From: JANXXV01 sp038230275
GTDB taxonomy: Bacteria > Acidobacteriota > Terriglobia > Bryobacterales > Bryobacteraceae
Assembly (NCBI GenBank): GCA_038230275.1
Contig: JBBRNO010000155.1
Coordinates: 1 to 15,089, forward strand
Direction of reading: 5' to 3'
DNA: 15,089 bases
The translations under genes and the position numbers were made by a program. Position 1 is the first letter of the stretch; every line of letters begins with the position of its first letter. The notes beneath the pieces are model-generated. The model saw only the letters and a program-made list of their open reading frames with translations. It did no database searches and was not told the origin of the DNA. Positions 1-6,512 of the stretch are shown here, piece after piece.

Positions 1-837
1 AAGCGGCTTTTGTATATGCTGGGCGGGCTTGGCGTAGCGTTCATCGTTTGCCTGACTTTTTGTTCCGAGCTTTGGGTGATTGTTTCCGAGCCGGCAGTTT
101 CCGCCTTGAAGGAACTGAAAGTCGATCCGCCGCAATTGGTACAGATCAGCCCTATGGATGCGTTCACCATTATCTGGATGAAGCTTCCACTGCTTTGTTC
201 GGTGTTCATGGCGTCGCCATGGATCCTGTATCAAATTTGGGCTTTTGTCGCTCCCGGTTTATACAAGAAAGAGCGCCGCTTCGCTGCGCCGTTCGTCATT
301 ACCTCCGCCGGGCTTTTCATTACCGGCGGCGCCTTCGCCTATTTCGTCGCCTTCCGCTACGGCCTGACGTTCTTGCTAGGCATCGGCTTTGCCGGAGGGA
401 ACGGCACGGTTCGCCCCACCATTTCCATGGTGGATTATTTCGATCTCTTTGTGAACGTGATGCTGGGGATCGGGCTGGTCTTCGAGCTGCCGATTCTGAT
501 CTTTTTCCTGACGTTCCTGCGCATCGCCACGCCCAGCTTCCTGCTTGCTAATTCGCGCTACGCAATTCTCATCATCGTCATCGTTGCGGCCATCGTTACC
601 CCGACTCCCGACGTTTTTAACCTGATGCTATTCGCGGTACCGATGGTACTTCTATTCTTTGTCGGAGTTTTCGCGGGTTACTTGCTCACTTTGCACCGCG
701 AAAAGCGGCGCTTCCCGTGGCTTATATTCCTGATGATAGTAGGGATACTGGCAATCTTGATTGGGGCTGGAGTCTATGTAGCCATTGCTAAATATGGTTA
801 TAAATTGGTACTACACTGGCCTTTCCTAGTACGTTAA
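1..837 (+). CDS. tatC: Sec-independent (twin-arginine) translocase subunit TatC, 5' partial
   Basis: TatC is the polytopic inner-membrane core of the Tat pathway; it binds the twin-arginine signal peptide of folded precursors. The reading frame is open from base 1 (K-R-L-L-Y-M, the usual E-L-R-K-R-L start region), so the true start lies upstream and the TTG at 10 is internal. Visible family marks are the A-S-P-W-I-L-Y-Q-I-W-A-F segment, the cytoplasmic L-Y-K-K-E-R-R loop after helix 2 and the conserved acidic residue in G-L-V-F-E-L-P of helix 4, then P-T-P-D between helices 5 and 6. After helix 6 there is a basic stretch (H-R-E-K-R-R) and then a further hydrophobic segment of about 24 residues, so I count seven hydrophobic helices rather than the usual six. 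No tatA/tatB is visible inside the window. The assignment is firm; the extra helix is an observation from hydrophobicity only. Confidence 0.93.
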   Translation, partial: KRLLYMLGGLGVAFIVCLTFCSELWVIVSEPAVSALKELKVDPPQLVQISPMDAFTIIWMKLPLLCSVFMASPWILYQIWAFVAPGLYKKERRFAAPFVITSAGLFITGGAFAYFVAFRYGLTFLLGIGFAGGNGTVRPTISMVDYFDLFVNVMLGIGLVFELPILIFFLTFLRIATPSFLLANSRYAILIIVIVAAIVTPTPDVFNLMLFAVPMVLLFFVGVFAGYLLTLHREKRRFPWLIFLMIVGILAILIGAGVYVAIAKYGYKLVLHWPFLVR

Positions 838-883
838 GTCCATTTTTTTTCTGAGTTTCTGGTGTACGCTGGGAAATCGGAAA

Positions 884-1108
884 ATGGACCTCGTCAAAGC
901 AATCCAAGAGCTATCCGTCCAGAAAAAGCAACTGGACGCCGCCATCGCGACGCTGGAAGGCCTTCTAGGCGGCGTTTCGGTAAAAGCGACGGGAAAGAAG
1001 AGAGGCAGGAAACAAATGTCTGCCGAAGAACGCCGTGTGGTTTCGGCCCGTATGAGCAAATACTGGGCGGGGCGGCGAAAGGAAAAATCGTCGAGCGCTA
1101 CGTCCTGA
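884..1108 (+). CDS. Small basic protein of unknown function with coiled-coil start and AT-hook-like patch
   Basis: A 74-residue protein. Residues 3-28 form an amphipathic, coiled-coil-like helix. Residues 38-43 (K-K-R-G-R-K) resemble an AT-hook core, and residues 45-66 (M-S-A-E-E-R-R then S-K-Y-W-A-G-R-R-K) match a short basic pattern I associate with many small acidobacterial proteins. The composition suggests nucleic-acid binding, but no named domain is certain. The start is the ATG at 884; only a weak purine-rich stretch (gggaaatcgg) precedes it. The gene follows tatC by 46 bases, which include a run of eight T at 843-850, and its last 11 bases overlap the 3' end of the convergent methyltransferase gene. 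Coding is supported by the K/R/E-rich, protein-like composition and coherent helices; function is not known. Confidence 0.6.
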   Translation: MDLVKAIQELSVQKKQLDAAIATLEGLLGGVSVKATGKKRGRKQMSAEERRVVSARMSKYWAGRRKEKSSSATS

Positions 1109-1787
1109 AGAACCAGAGCCAGAAATACTGCTCGCCGGCACCGTGCCTATGGCGGGGTTCAAACCCGCAGGCTTCGGCCATGACCACTGCTTCCTGGTCA
1201 GAAAATGCAACGCCCAGCCACGTGTCATCGGGGGCTGTCATCATGGAACTATCGCCCTGTACCTGGAATTTGAACAAGGCACCGGGCCGCAATAGCCGCG
1301 CCACTTCCCTAACGTAGGAATAGATTACTTCCCGGCTGGGAATGTGCTGAAACACGATGGTGGAAAACGCGAAATCGAAGCTGCTGCCCGGGATAATCGA
1401 TAAGTCTTTTCCATTATTCTGGTAGACGAAAGCGTTTGGCCTGTCCGCCAGGGCTTTCTTGGCCCGCGCCACCATTTCCCCGCTAACATCCACGGCGTGA
1501 ACTTCGCCGAAAACGCCGGCAAGTGCCCTTGTCACCCGGCCGGCTCCGCAGCCGATTTCCAGCACTTTCATCTGTTTGGGATCCTTTCCCCGGCAGATAT
1601 TGATCATGTCGGTGAGGATTTCTTCGGCTACCGTTCGTTCGCCCGATTGGAAGAACTCCTCGTCGGTCCAATCGGACTTACCGGTGGCGACGTAATAGCG
1701 GGCATTTTCGCGAGCGCGCTCGTCCCAGTCGCGCTGCATTTTCTTAAGTTGTTCTTCCAGGCTGATTTCCGGCATCCGAATCTTCAT
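1098..1787 (-). CDS. Class I SAM-dependent methyltransferase
   Basis: A 229-residue protein counted from the ATG at 1787; a TTG at 1805 would add six residues and neither has a good ribosome site. The Rossmann methyltransferase fold is clear: motif I V-L-E-I-G-C-G-A-G at residues 76-84, the acidic residue that binds the ribose hydroxyls in H-A-V-D at 97-100, motif IV-like F-D-F-A-F-S-T-I-V-F-Q-H-I at 137-149, and the post-motif L-L-R-P-G-A-L-F at 165-172. The first 70 residues are a helical cap containing a W-T-D-E-E-F-F segment. This is the UbiE/methyltransf_11-25 type whose substrate cannot be read from sequence (small molecule, quinone or lipid are all possible). It stands alone on the minus strand, divergent from tRNA-Ala and convergent with the small basic gene, with an 11-base overlap of the coding ends. 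Confidence 0.88.
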   Translation of the reverse strand: MKIRMPEISLEEQLKKMQRDWDERARENARYYVATGKSDWTDEEFFQSGERTVAEEILTDMINICRGKDPKQMKVLEIGCGAGRVTRALAGVFGEVHAVDVSGEMVARAKKALADRPNAFVYQNNGKDLSIIPGSSFDFAFSTIVFQHIPSREVIYSYVREVARLLRPGALFKFQVQGDSSMMTAPDDTWLGVAFSDQEAVVMAEACGFEPRHRHGAGEQYFWLWFFRT

Positions 1788-1805
1788 TGTAAGACAGGAG
1801 CGCAA

Positions 1806-1824
1806 AGGCCGCTTTCGGCGGTCT
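1806..1824. other. Hairpin upstream of the methyltransferase gene
   Basis: Seven-base stem 1806-1812 / 1818-1824 (one G-T pair) with a five-base loop. It lies just 5' of the methyltransferase start on the minus strand. It is not followed by a clear T-run on either strand, so I do not call it a terminator; it may be a leader stem-loop. Confidence 0.35.
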
Positions 1825-1919
1825 CAAACGAAACTGCGGATTGGCTGACTGAGCCGCCGGAATCGAGTCCGTTCGGAGCGTTTTTCTCCAAATTCATGCT
1901 AAGATCGGAAGGTTCAAGT

Positions 1920-1995
1920 GGGCGGCTAGCTCAGCTGGGAGAGCGCGGCGTTCGCAATGCCGAGGCCGGGAGTTCGATCCTCCCGCCGTCCACCA
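1920..1995 (+). tRNA. tRNA-Ala (anticodon CGC)
   Basis: A full 76-base cloverleaf folds by hand. The acceptor stem is 1920-1926 with 1985-1991, the D stem GCTC/GAGC is perfect, the anticodon stem is CGGCG/TGCCG with loop TTCGCAA, giving anticodon CGC (reads GCG, alanine). The T stem is GGGAG/CTCCC with loop TTCGATC, and the discriminator A plus the 3' CCA (1993-1995) are encoded. The third acceptor pair is G3-U70 (bases 1922 and 1989), the known alanine identity element, which confirms the type independently of the anticodon. A TAAGAT at 1900-1905 could be a -10 box, but no good -35 was found. dcd starts 39 bases downstream on the same strand, so the two may be cotranscribed. Confidence 0.97.
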
Positions 1996-2034
1996 AAAAT
2001 TCCCTCCAATCTCCTCTTTCAGGAGTCACTCTGA

Positions 2035-2625
2035 ATGGTTCTTTCCGACGTCGACATCAAGCGCTACATCGAGCAGGGCAAGATCAAGATCTCGCCGGAG
2101 CTGCCACCGGAACAGTTCGGCAGTTGTTCGGTGGATTTCCGCCTGGGCGCCGAATTCAATGTGTTTGAGCACAGCCGCCATCCCTATATCGATCTGAAAG
2201 GCAAAATTGGTCTGGAAGGCCTTATGCGGCCGATGATCGTAGATCCAGGGGAGGCATTCATCCTGCAACCGCGAGACTTCGTCCTCGCCATCACGGAAGA
2301 AACGCTGGAACTGGACGATGACGTGCTCGGTCGTCTGGAAGGGCGTTCCAGCCTGGGACGCATCGGTATCATCGTCCATGGCACCGCCGGACTGTTCGAT
2401 CCCGGTTGGAGCGGGAAGGCCACGCTGGAGTTGAGCAACCTGAGCCGCATGCCGGTGGCGCTCTACCCTGGAATGCGCATTTGCTCGTTCACCTTCGAGC
2501 AGCTTTCCTCGCCGGTCTCTGTACCGTATCGCCAGAAGTTGAACAATAAGTACGCCGGGCAGACACAGCCGCTGGCAAGCCGGCTGGACCGGGAAGTGGG
2601 AGAACTGCGCAAGAAGCCGGAATAG
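2035..2625 (+). CDS. dcd: dCTP deaminase (Dcd/Dut-like trimeric fold)
   Basis: A 196-residue enzyme that deaminates dCTP to dUTP as the first step of cytidine-derived dTMP synthesis; cytosolic, active as a trimer. Marks are G-S-C-S-V-D-F-R-L-G at 29-38, the core G-R-S-S-L-G-R-I-G at 103-111, H-G-T-A-G-L-F-D-P-G-W at 115-125 and L-E-L-S-N with the catalytic glutamate E132. The C-terminal K-Y-A-G-Q segment that closes over the nucleotide is present. E. coli Dcd has T-A-H-R at the T-A-G position; T-A-G is what I recall in the actinobacterial bifunctional dCTP deaminase/dUTPase, so the enzyme could hydrolyse dUTP too, though I cannot settle this. AGGAG at 2021-2025 sets the ATG at 2035. Its stop codon abuts the stop codon of the opposing dut gene with no base between. 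Confidence 0.93.
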   Translation: MVLSDVDIKRYIEQGKIKISPELPPEQFGSCSVDFRLGAEFNVFEHSRHPYIDLKGKIGLEGLMRPMIVDPGEAFILQPRDFVLAITEETLELDDDVLGRLEGRSSLGRIGIIVHGTAGLFDPGWSGKATLELSNLSRMPVALYPGMRICSFTFEQLSSPVSVPYRQKLNNKYAGQTQPLASRLDREVGELRKKPE

Positions 2626-3072
2626 TTAACGGCCGCTGGAACCGAATCCGCCCGCGCCGCGAACCGAATCGCCCAGATCGGACTCCTCCAGTTCCACTCC
2701 TTCGTATCTGGCAATTACCATTTGGGCCACCTTGTCGCCCGCGTGTACGTGATAATCGGTTTTTCCCACATTCACCAGGATTACTTTAATCTCGCCACGA
2801 TAGCCAGGATCAATCGTTCCTGGGGAATTCGGCACAGTGATTGCGTGTTTTAACGCAAGTCCGCTTCTGGGCCTGATTTGAGCCTCAAAGCCCGGCGGAA
2901 TCTCTATCGCGAGCCCGGTGGCAACCGCAACCGGCACTCCAGGCGTCAGGACGGCGCTTTCCACCGATCGCAGATCCATTCCGGCGTCTTCCAGGGGACC
3001 ATGGGCGTAGCTCGGCAGATGTGCGTCTGGATTTAGCTTCTTTACTTTGATTCGCATCGATTCGATAATCAT
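2626..3072 (-). CDS. dut: dUTP diphosphatase (dUTPase)
   Basis: A 148-residue homotrimeric dUTPase that converts dUTP to dUMP and pyrophosphate, supplying ThyX and keeping uracil out of DNA. All five family motifs are visible: I, D-A-G-M-D-L-R at 29-35; II, P-R-S-G-L at 68-72; III, G-T-I-D-P-G-Y-R-G-E-I at 85-95 with the catalytic D88; IV, G-D-K-V-A-Q-M at 112-118; V, R-G-A-G-G-F-G-S-S-G at 138-147. Motif V has S-S-G where S-T-G is usual, a mild change. The ATG at 3072 is preceded by gggaag and is preferred to the internal ATG at 3057, which has no ribosome site. The gene is divergent from thyX with nine bases between starts and convergent with dcd with none, so it is wedged between two genes of the same pathway. 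Confidence 0.95.
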   Translation of the reverse strand: MIIESMRIKVKKLNPDAHLPSYAHGPLEDAGMDLRSVESAVLTPGVPVAVATGLAIEIPPGFEAQIRPRSGLALKHAITVPNSPGTIDPGYRGEIKVILVNVGKTDYHVHAGDKVAQMVIARYEGVELEESDLGDSVRGAGGFGSSGR

Positions 3073-3081
3073 AGCTTCCCA

Positions 3082-4518
3082 ATGAGCGAATCCAAAGGAA
3101 CCAGAGTATTTACCGTCGGCCCCATGCCGCCAGAGAAGTCCGCCTATGCACTGGCGCGCTACAGCCGGTCTCCGGACTCAATCCGCAAGTCGATTGAGTG
3201 GGTGCGCACTCACAACTCCGAGAAGTTTCTGGAAAGCTTTTACTTTCAATACGGTCACGCCTCCATCGCGGATCTGGGCCATCTGGTCATCTGCCTGGAG
3301 GGAATCTCCGAGCTAGCGGCCACTGAGGCCGAAGATGAACAACTTTGGGATGGACAGGCGCGCTCTTCGCGTTATCAGGATTTTTCGAAGTCCGGGTTCA
3401 TTACGCCTCCCGAGTTCAACGCCGCCGATGCGGCGACTTACCAACAGGCCGGCGACGCCCTGCTGGCCGGTTACGCCAAGGTGCACGAGGGGATGGTGCG
3501 GTATCTGTCCGAAAAACTGCCGCGTCCAGACGAGATGAAGCCGGACGTCTACGGACGTAACATTGCCGCGCGGGCTTTCGATGTCGCACGCTACTTTCTG
3601 TTCTTTGGAATTCCGACGGGTGTGGGGCAAGTTACCAGTATTCGCACGCTGGAGCGGCAGATCTGCCGGTTGAAGGCATCCGAATACGCCGAGGTGAGGG
3701 AGCTTGCCGATGAGATCGCCGCCGCCTGCGCGGCCCCGCCAAACTGCCCTTGGGACGCAAATTACGAAACAGAACCAATTGCGCCTACCCTTGCCAAATA
3801 CGTCGATGTGGACAAGCATGTACTGGAATCTAAAAAAGATTTGACGCTATGGGCGGAGCAGAATCTGCCGCCGGGGCCGAAAGCGAAACCCGAAAGCATG
3901 GATCTGATGCGCTCCACGGATACGCTTTCCGAGATTGCAGCTACCTTACTCTATACCGTGACCGATCGCCCATATCGGCAGCTTTTTGACATCGTTTCGA
4001 GCTGGAACGCCCAACGGCGGATCGAAGTATTAGACGTTGCGGTCCAATCGCGCGCCAGCCGCGACGAATTGCTTCGAAGCTTTCGCGGCGGATTGTATGC
4101 CTACGACATGGTGATGGACATCGGCGCGTACCGTGACATGCATCGCCACCGGCGTTGCCAGCAATTTCGCCAAGGTTATTCGGTAGATTTGGGATATGCC
4201 ACGCCAGCGGGCATTGCGGAGGCGGGATTGGGAGATTTCTACACTTCCGCGATGGACCGGGCCTTTTCGGTCATTACTTCCCTACCTGCTCCGGGATCTC
4301 ATTTCCTTTTACCGTTTGCGGCCAAGTCGCGTTTTTTGTTCAAGATGGACTTTGCGGAAGCGGAATATATTGCAAGGCTACGAAGCGGCGTCAAAGGACA
4401 TTTCAGTTACCGCCAAATTGCTTGGGAAATGAAAGAAAAGATGGCTGAATTGGAACCGCACATGGCCCGGTTTCTTAGCGCCACCCCGCCCTGGGTGGAG
4501 GATCCCCTCAAACGGTAA
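3082..4518 (+). CDS. thyX: Double-length FAD-dependent thymidylate synthase ThyX (tandem domains)
   Basis: ThyX makes dTMP from dUMP with methylene-tetrahydrofolate and NADPH through FAD. Typical ThyX has about 220-250 residues and is a homotetramer; this protein has 478 and seems to hold two ThyX domains. N-terminal half (about 1-250): F-Q-Y-G-H-A-S at 55-61 matches the family K-H-G-H-E-T-P region, but the place where RHR should follow reads D-E-Q (85-87), before S-S-R-Y at 95-98. C-terminal half: R-H-R at 355-357 followed after seven residues by G-Y-S, and R-L-R-S-G-V-K-G-H-F at 432-441, which matches the dUMP-binding L-R-x-x-x-H-A-Q region. Thus the second half keeps the signature and the first appears degenerate. 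No ribosome site precedes the ATG at 3082, so it may be leaderless or poorly initiated. ThyX family is secure; the split of roles between halves is inference. Confidence 0.87.
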   Translation: MSESKGTRVFTVGPMPPEKSAYALARYSRSPDSIRKSIEWVRTHNSEKFLESFYFQYGHASIADLGHLVICLEGISELAATEAEDEQLWDGQARSSRYQDFSKSGFITPPEFNAADAATYQQAGDALLAGYAKVHEGMVRYLSEKLPRPDEMKPDVYGRNIAARAFDVARYFLFFGIPTGVGQVTSIRTLERQICRLKASEYAEVRELADEIAAACAAPPNCPWDANYETEPIAPTLAKYVDVDKHVLESKKDLTLWAEQNLPPGPKAKPESMDLMRSTDTLSEIAATLLYTVTDRPYRQLFDIVSSWNAQRRIEVLDVAVQSRASRDELLRSFRGGLYAYDMVMDIGAYRDMHRHRRCQQFRQGYSVDLGYATPAGIAEAGLGDFYTSAMDRAFSVITSLPAPGSHFLLPFAAKSRFLFKMDFAEAEYIARLRSGVKGHFSYRQIAWEMKEKMAELEPHMARFLSATPPWVEDPLKR

Positions 4519-4594
4519 AAGTTGCGCGATCGGAAATCGACAAGGACTGCAACCCCTTTATTTGCAATCGATTCATTTGGCATCCCAGATGCAA

Positions 4595-4674
4595 TAAGCA
4601 AGAGCGTGAAAGGTACAGGCCGAGTGAGCCTGGCCGGATTTCAGAGCGAGGGCTAAGCGCCCCGCCAATGCTTG
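4595..4674 (+). other. Possible structured RNA leader of the LPKTA-protein gene
   Basis: The 175 bases between thyX and the next gene hold no credible coding frame. They can fold as a closing stem 4595-4600 / 4669-4674 (six pairs, one G-T), a hairpin 4616-4620 / 4628-4632 (CAGGC/GCCTG, seven-base loop) and a hairpin 4647-4653 / 4659-4664 (CG-bulge-GGGC with GCCC-CG, five-base loop). The ribosome site GGAGG (4681-4685) follows directly. I compared it by eye with cyclic-di-GMP, TPP, cobalamin and glycine riboswitch consensus sequences and saw no match. Chance folding at this base composition is possible. Confidence 0.3.
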
Positions 4675-4693
4675 TTTAGTGGAGGATAATTCT

Positions 4694-5446
4694 ATGAATC
4701 GTCTCAATTTAGTAGCTGCTGCTTCCTGTTTGACTTTAGCCAGCCTGTCCGTAATGCCTGTAATGGCCGACACCTGGAATAAGAAAACCATCATCACCAT
4801 CACCGAAGCCGTGCAGGTTCCCGGCGCGATTTTGGAACCCGGCAAATACGTGATGAAACTGCTCGATTCGCCCTCGGATCGCCACATTGTCCAAATTTTT
4901 AACGAGCGTGAGGACCATGTATACACGACCATCCTTGCCATCCCCAACTATCGCCTGCAACCAACCGGAAAGACGGAATTCCAGTGGTGGGAGACGCCGG
5001 CCGGACAGCCCAAGGCGATGAGGGCCTGGTTCTACCCGGGCGACAATTTCGGACAGGAATTCGCGTATCCGAAGAGCACCGCGATACAGATCGCGAAAAT
5101 GACCAACCAGACGGTCGTGACGCGGACGGACGGGGAAGATGTCTCCAAAGCTACGATATCGACGGTTGATCAAGCCGGCGCAGTGGCTGAATTGAACAAG
5201 GAAACCTACACCAGGACCGTAGAAGTGGCCGCGGCCCCGGCCCCGGCTGCGGCTCCAGCGCCCACTCCTGAGCCGCAGGTAGTTGCCCAGAATCGTGCTC
5301 CGGAACCAGTTGCCGCGCCTGAAGTTGTAACCCGTGCCCGCACGCTGCCGAAGACTGCCAGCCCCTTTCCAATGGTAGGATTGATCGGCTTGTTCGCACT
5401 AGGCACCAGCGTTGCCCTTCGCGGACTTGCGAAGCGCGTCGCATAG
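4694..5446 (+). CDS. Exported surface protein with LPKTA sortase-type C-terminal tail
   Basis: A 250-residue protein. Residues 1-25 are a signal peptide (cleavage likely after V-M-A, before D-T-W). Residues 26-160 form a compact domain (D-T-W-N-K-K, P-G-K-Y-V-M-K-L-L-D, I-P-N-Y-R-L-Q-P-T-G-K) of a type I recall only from Acidobacteria and without known function. Residues about 178-212 are an Ala/Pro-rich linker of the kind that spans a cell envelope. The end is tripartite: L-P-K-T-A at 218-222, a hydrophobic helix at about 224-242, and R-G-L-A-K-R-V-A. This is the layout of a sortase sorting signal, and LPxTA resembles the L-P-N-T-A site of some class D sortases. A class D-like sortase is encoded about 1 kb downstream. 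GGAGG at 4681-4685 sets the ATG at 4694. Function unknown; the sorting role is inferred. Confidence 0.85.
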   Translation: MNRLNLVAAASCLTLASLSVMPVMADTWNKKTIITITEAVQVPGAILEPGKYVMKLLDSPSDRHIVQIFNEREDHVYTTILAIPNYRLQPTGKTEFQWWETPAGQPKAMRAWFYPGDNFGQEFAYPKSTAIQIAKMTNQTVVTRTDGEDVSKATISTVDQAGAVAELNKETYTRTVEVAAAPAPAAAPAPTPEPQVVAQNRAPEPVAAPEVVTRARTLPKTASPFPMVGLIGLFALGTSVALRGLAKRVA

Positions 5447-5467
5447 GGAAGAGTTTAACTCTAGTAG

Positions 5468-5498
5468 TTGATTAGGATAGTACGTGTAGATGTAGAAT
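5468..5498 (+). promoter_or_regulatory. Weak candidate promoter for the VWA-sortase operon
   Basis: TTGATT at 5468-5473 and TAGAAT at 5493-5498 (five of six bases of TATAAT) could be -35 and -10 boxes, but the 19-base spacing is long. Transcription would begin near 5504, at the foot of the hairpin 5503-5541. Acidobacterial promoters are poorly known to me, so this is only a candidate. Confidence 0.25.
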
Positions 5499-5502
5499 CC
5501 TG

Positions 5503-5546
5503 GCACCTGGCTGGCCCTGCAATTTCGGGACGGCCAGGTGCTTTCT
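5503..5546 (+). terminator. Strong hairpin between the LPKTA gene and the VWA gene; possible intrinsic terminator or attenuator
   Basis: A nine-base perfect stem, 5503-5511 with 5533-5541 (GCACCTGGC/GCCAGGTGC), extended inward by a T-G and a G-C pair, one mismatch and three further G-C pairs (5515-5517 with 5527-5529). It is followed by CTTTCT, a modest T-rich tail. It sits 56 bases after the stop of the LPKTA gene and 26 bases before the VWA start. It fits a leaky terminator that separates or dampens expression of the downstream operon; it may equally be a 5' leader stem. Confidence 0.5.
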
Positions 5547-5567
5547 AGCGAGTGGACTGGAGGCTGT

Positions 5568-6512
5568 ATGACTATACGCTATCTGCCAATGATCGGAGTC
5601 GCAGTTATCGGGGCAATGGCTCAGTCCGTCAGCGGACCGCGGAACCCTTCGCCAGAACCACAGGAATTTCGAATTACTTCGCATTCCGATCTTGTGCTGC
5701 TCGACGTGAGTGTCAAAGACCCAGCAGGCGGATTTGTTACTGGCCTGACGAAAGACCAGTTCAAGGTCTTCGAAAACGGACGAGAACAGCCAATTCAGAC
5801 CTTCGAGGCGGGAGATATCCCGGTCACGGTTGGACTGGTGGTGGATAACAGCGGAAGTATGCGCTCTAAGAAGCCGGAAGTAGTAGCCGCTGCGCTCACG
5901 TTCGTCACCGAAAGCAATCCGAAAGACGAAATGTTTGTGGTCAACTTCAACGATAGTGCGCGGCTGGGTCTACCGCGGCAAACCACGTTCACCGACAGTG
6001 CCGATTTACTTCGGGCTGCACTACTAAGCAATCGCGTAGAGGGGCGGACCGCATTGAACGACGCGTTGAAGCTTGCCCTGACGCACCTGGAAAAGGGCAT
6101 GCAAGCGAAGAAAACACTCGTTCTGATTAGCGATGGTGGCGATAACGCTAGCGAACTGACAACGAACGCCTTGCTTCGCTTGTCCGAACAGTCCAGAGCG
6201 ACCATCTACGCCGTCGGGATCTACGATACCGACGATCGCGACAAGAACCCGGGCTTCCTGCGGAAGATCGCATCGACGACCGGCGGCGAATGCTTCATTC
6301 CCGACAAGCTGGAAGACTTGGTTGGAGTGTGCAAGAAGATCGCAAAGGACATTCGTAACCGTTATTCCATCGGCTTTGTACCCTCTACAACCGAACGCGC
6401 CGGCGAGGTGCGGAAAATCAAGGTTGTGGCATCAGCGCCAGACCGGGGTAAGTTGATTGTAAGGACCAGGACTCACTATACAGCAGCTTCCAACACGGAA
6501 GGAAAACGATGA
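5568..6512 (+). CDS. Secreted VWA-domain protein (VWFA-related acidobacterial family)
   Basis: A 314-residue exported protein. Residues 1-18 are a signal peptide (cleavage after A-M-A). Residues 36-85 hold the short beta domain (V-L-L-D-V-S-V-K-D, L-T-K-D-Q-F-K-V-F-E-N-G) that precedes VWA in the acidobacterial VWFA-related family (TIGR03436 as I recall it). The VWA domain follows at about 86-270 with a full metal site: D93-x-S95-x-S97, T161 and D189 (I-S-D-G-G-D). Such domains bind proteins or matrix through a divalent metal; the partner here is unknown. There is no LPxT tail, so it is not an evident sortase substrate. The ATG at 5568 is chosen because of CTGGAGG at 5557-5563 and because it begins the signal peptide. 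Its stop overlaps the sortase start (ATGA), which indicates translational coupling. Confidence 0.9.
   Translation: MTIRYLPMIGVAVIGAMAQSVSGPRNPSPEPQEFRITSHSDLVLLDVSVKDPAGGFVTGLTKDQFKVFENGREQPIQTFEAGDIPVTVGLVVDNSGSMRSKKPEVVAAALTFVTESNPKDEMFVVNFNDSARLGLPRQTTFTDSADLLRAALLSNRVEGRTALNDALKLALTHLEKGMQAKKTLVLISDGGDNASELTTNALLRLSEQSRATIYAVGIYDTDDRDKNPGFLRKIASTTGGECFIPDKLEDLVGVCKKIAKDIRNRYSIGFVPSTTERAGEVRKIKVVASAPDRGKLIVRTRTHYTAASNTEGKR

Noticed and set aside
808..850. Stem GTACTA/TAGTAC (808-813 / 827-832) followed by eight T at 843-850, as a tatC terminator
   Set aside because: The stem is short and A/T-rich with a 13-base loop, and ten bases separate it from the T-run; not convincing as an intrinsic terminator.
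1900..1905. TAAGAT as -10 box of tRNA-Ala
   Set aside because: Four of six bases match and no -35 box is found at 16-18 bases; not listed as a promoter.
1497..2168. Long plus-strand open frame crossing the methyltransferase gene, the tRNA and the dcd start
   Set aside because: It runs through tRNA-Ala and two well-supported genes in other frames and shows no domain.
3313..3819. Minus-strand open frame opposite thyX
   Set aside because: Antisense to a family-recognised gene, with no domain of its own.
4601..4670. Cyclic-di-GMP (GEMM) riboswitch upstream of the LPKTA gene
   Set aside because: The conserved GEMM core sequences such as A-C-G-C-A-A-A-G-C and the GAAA-tetraloop hairpin arrangement are absent.
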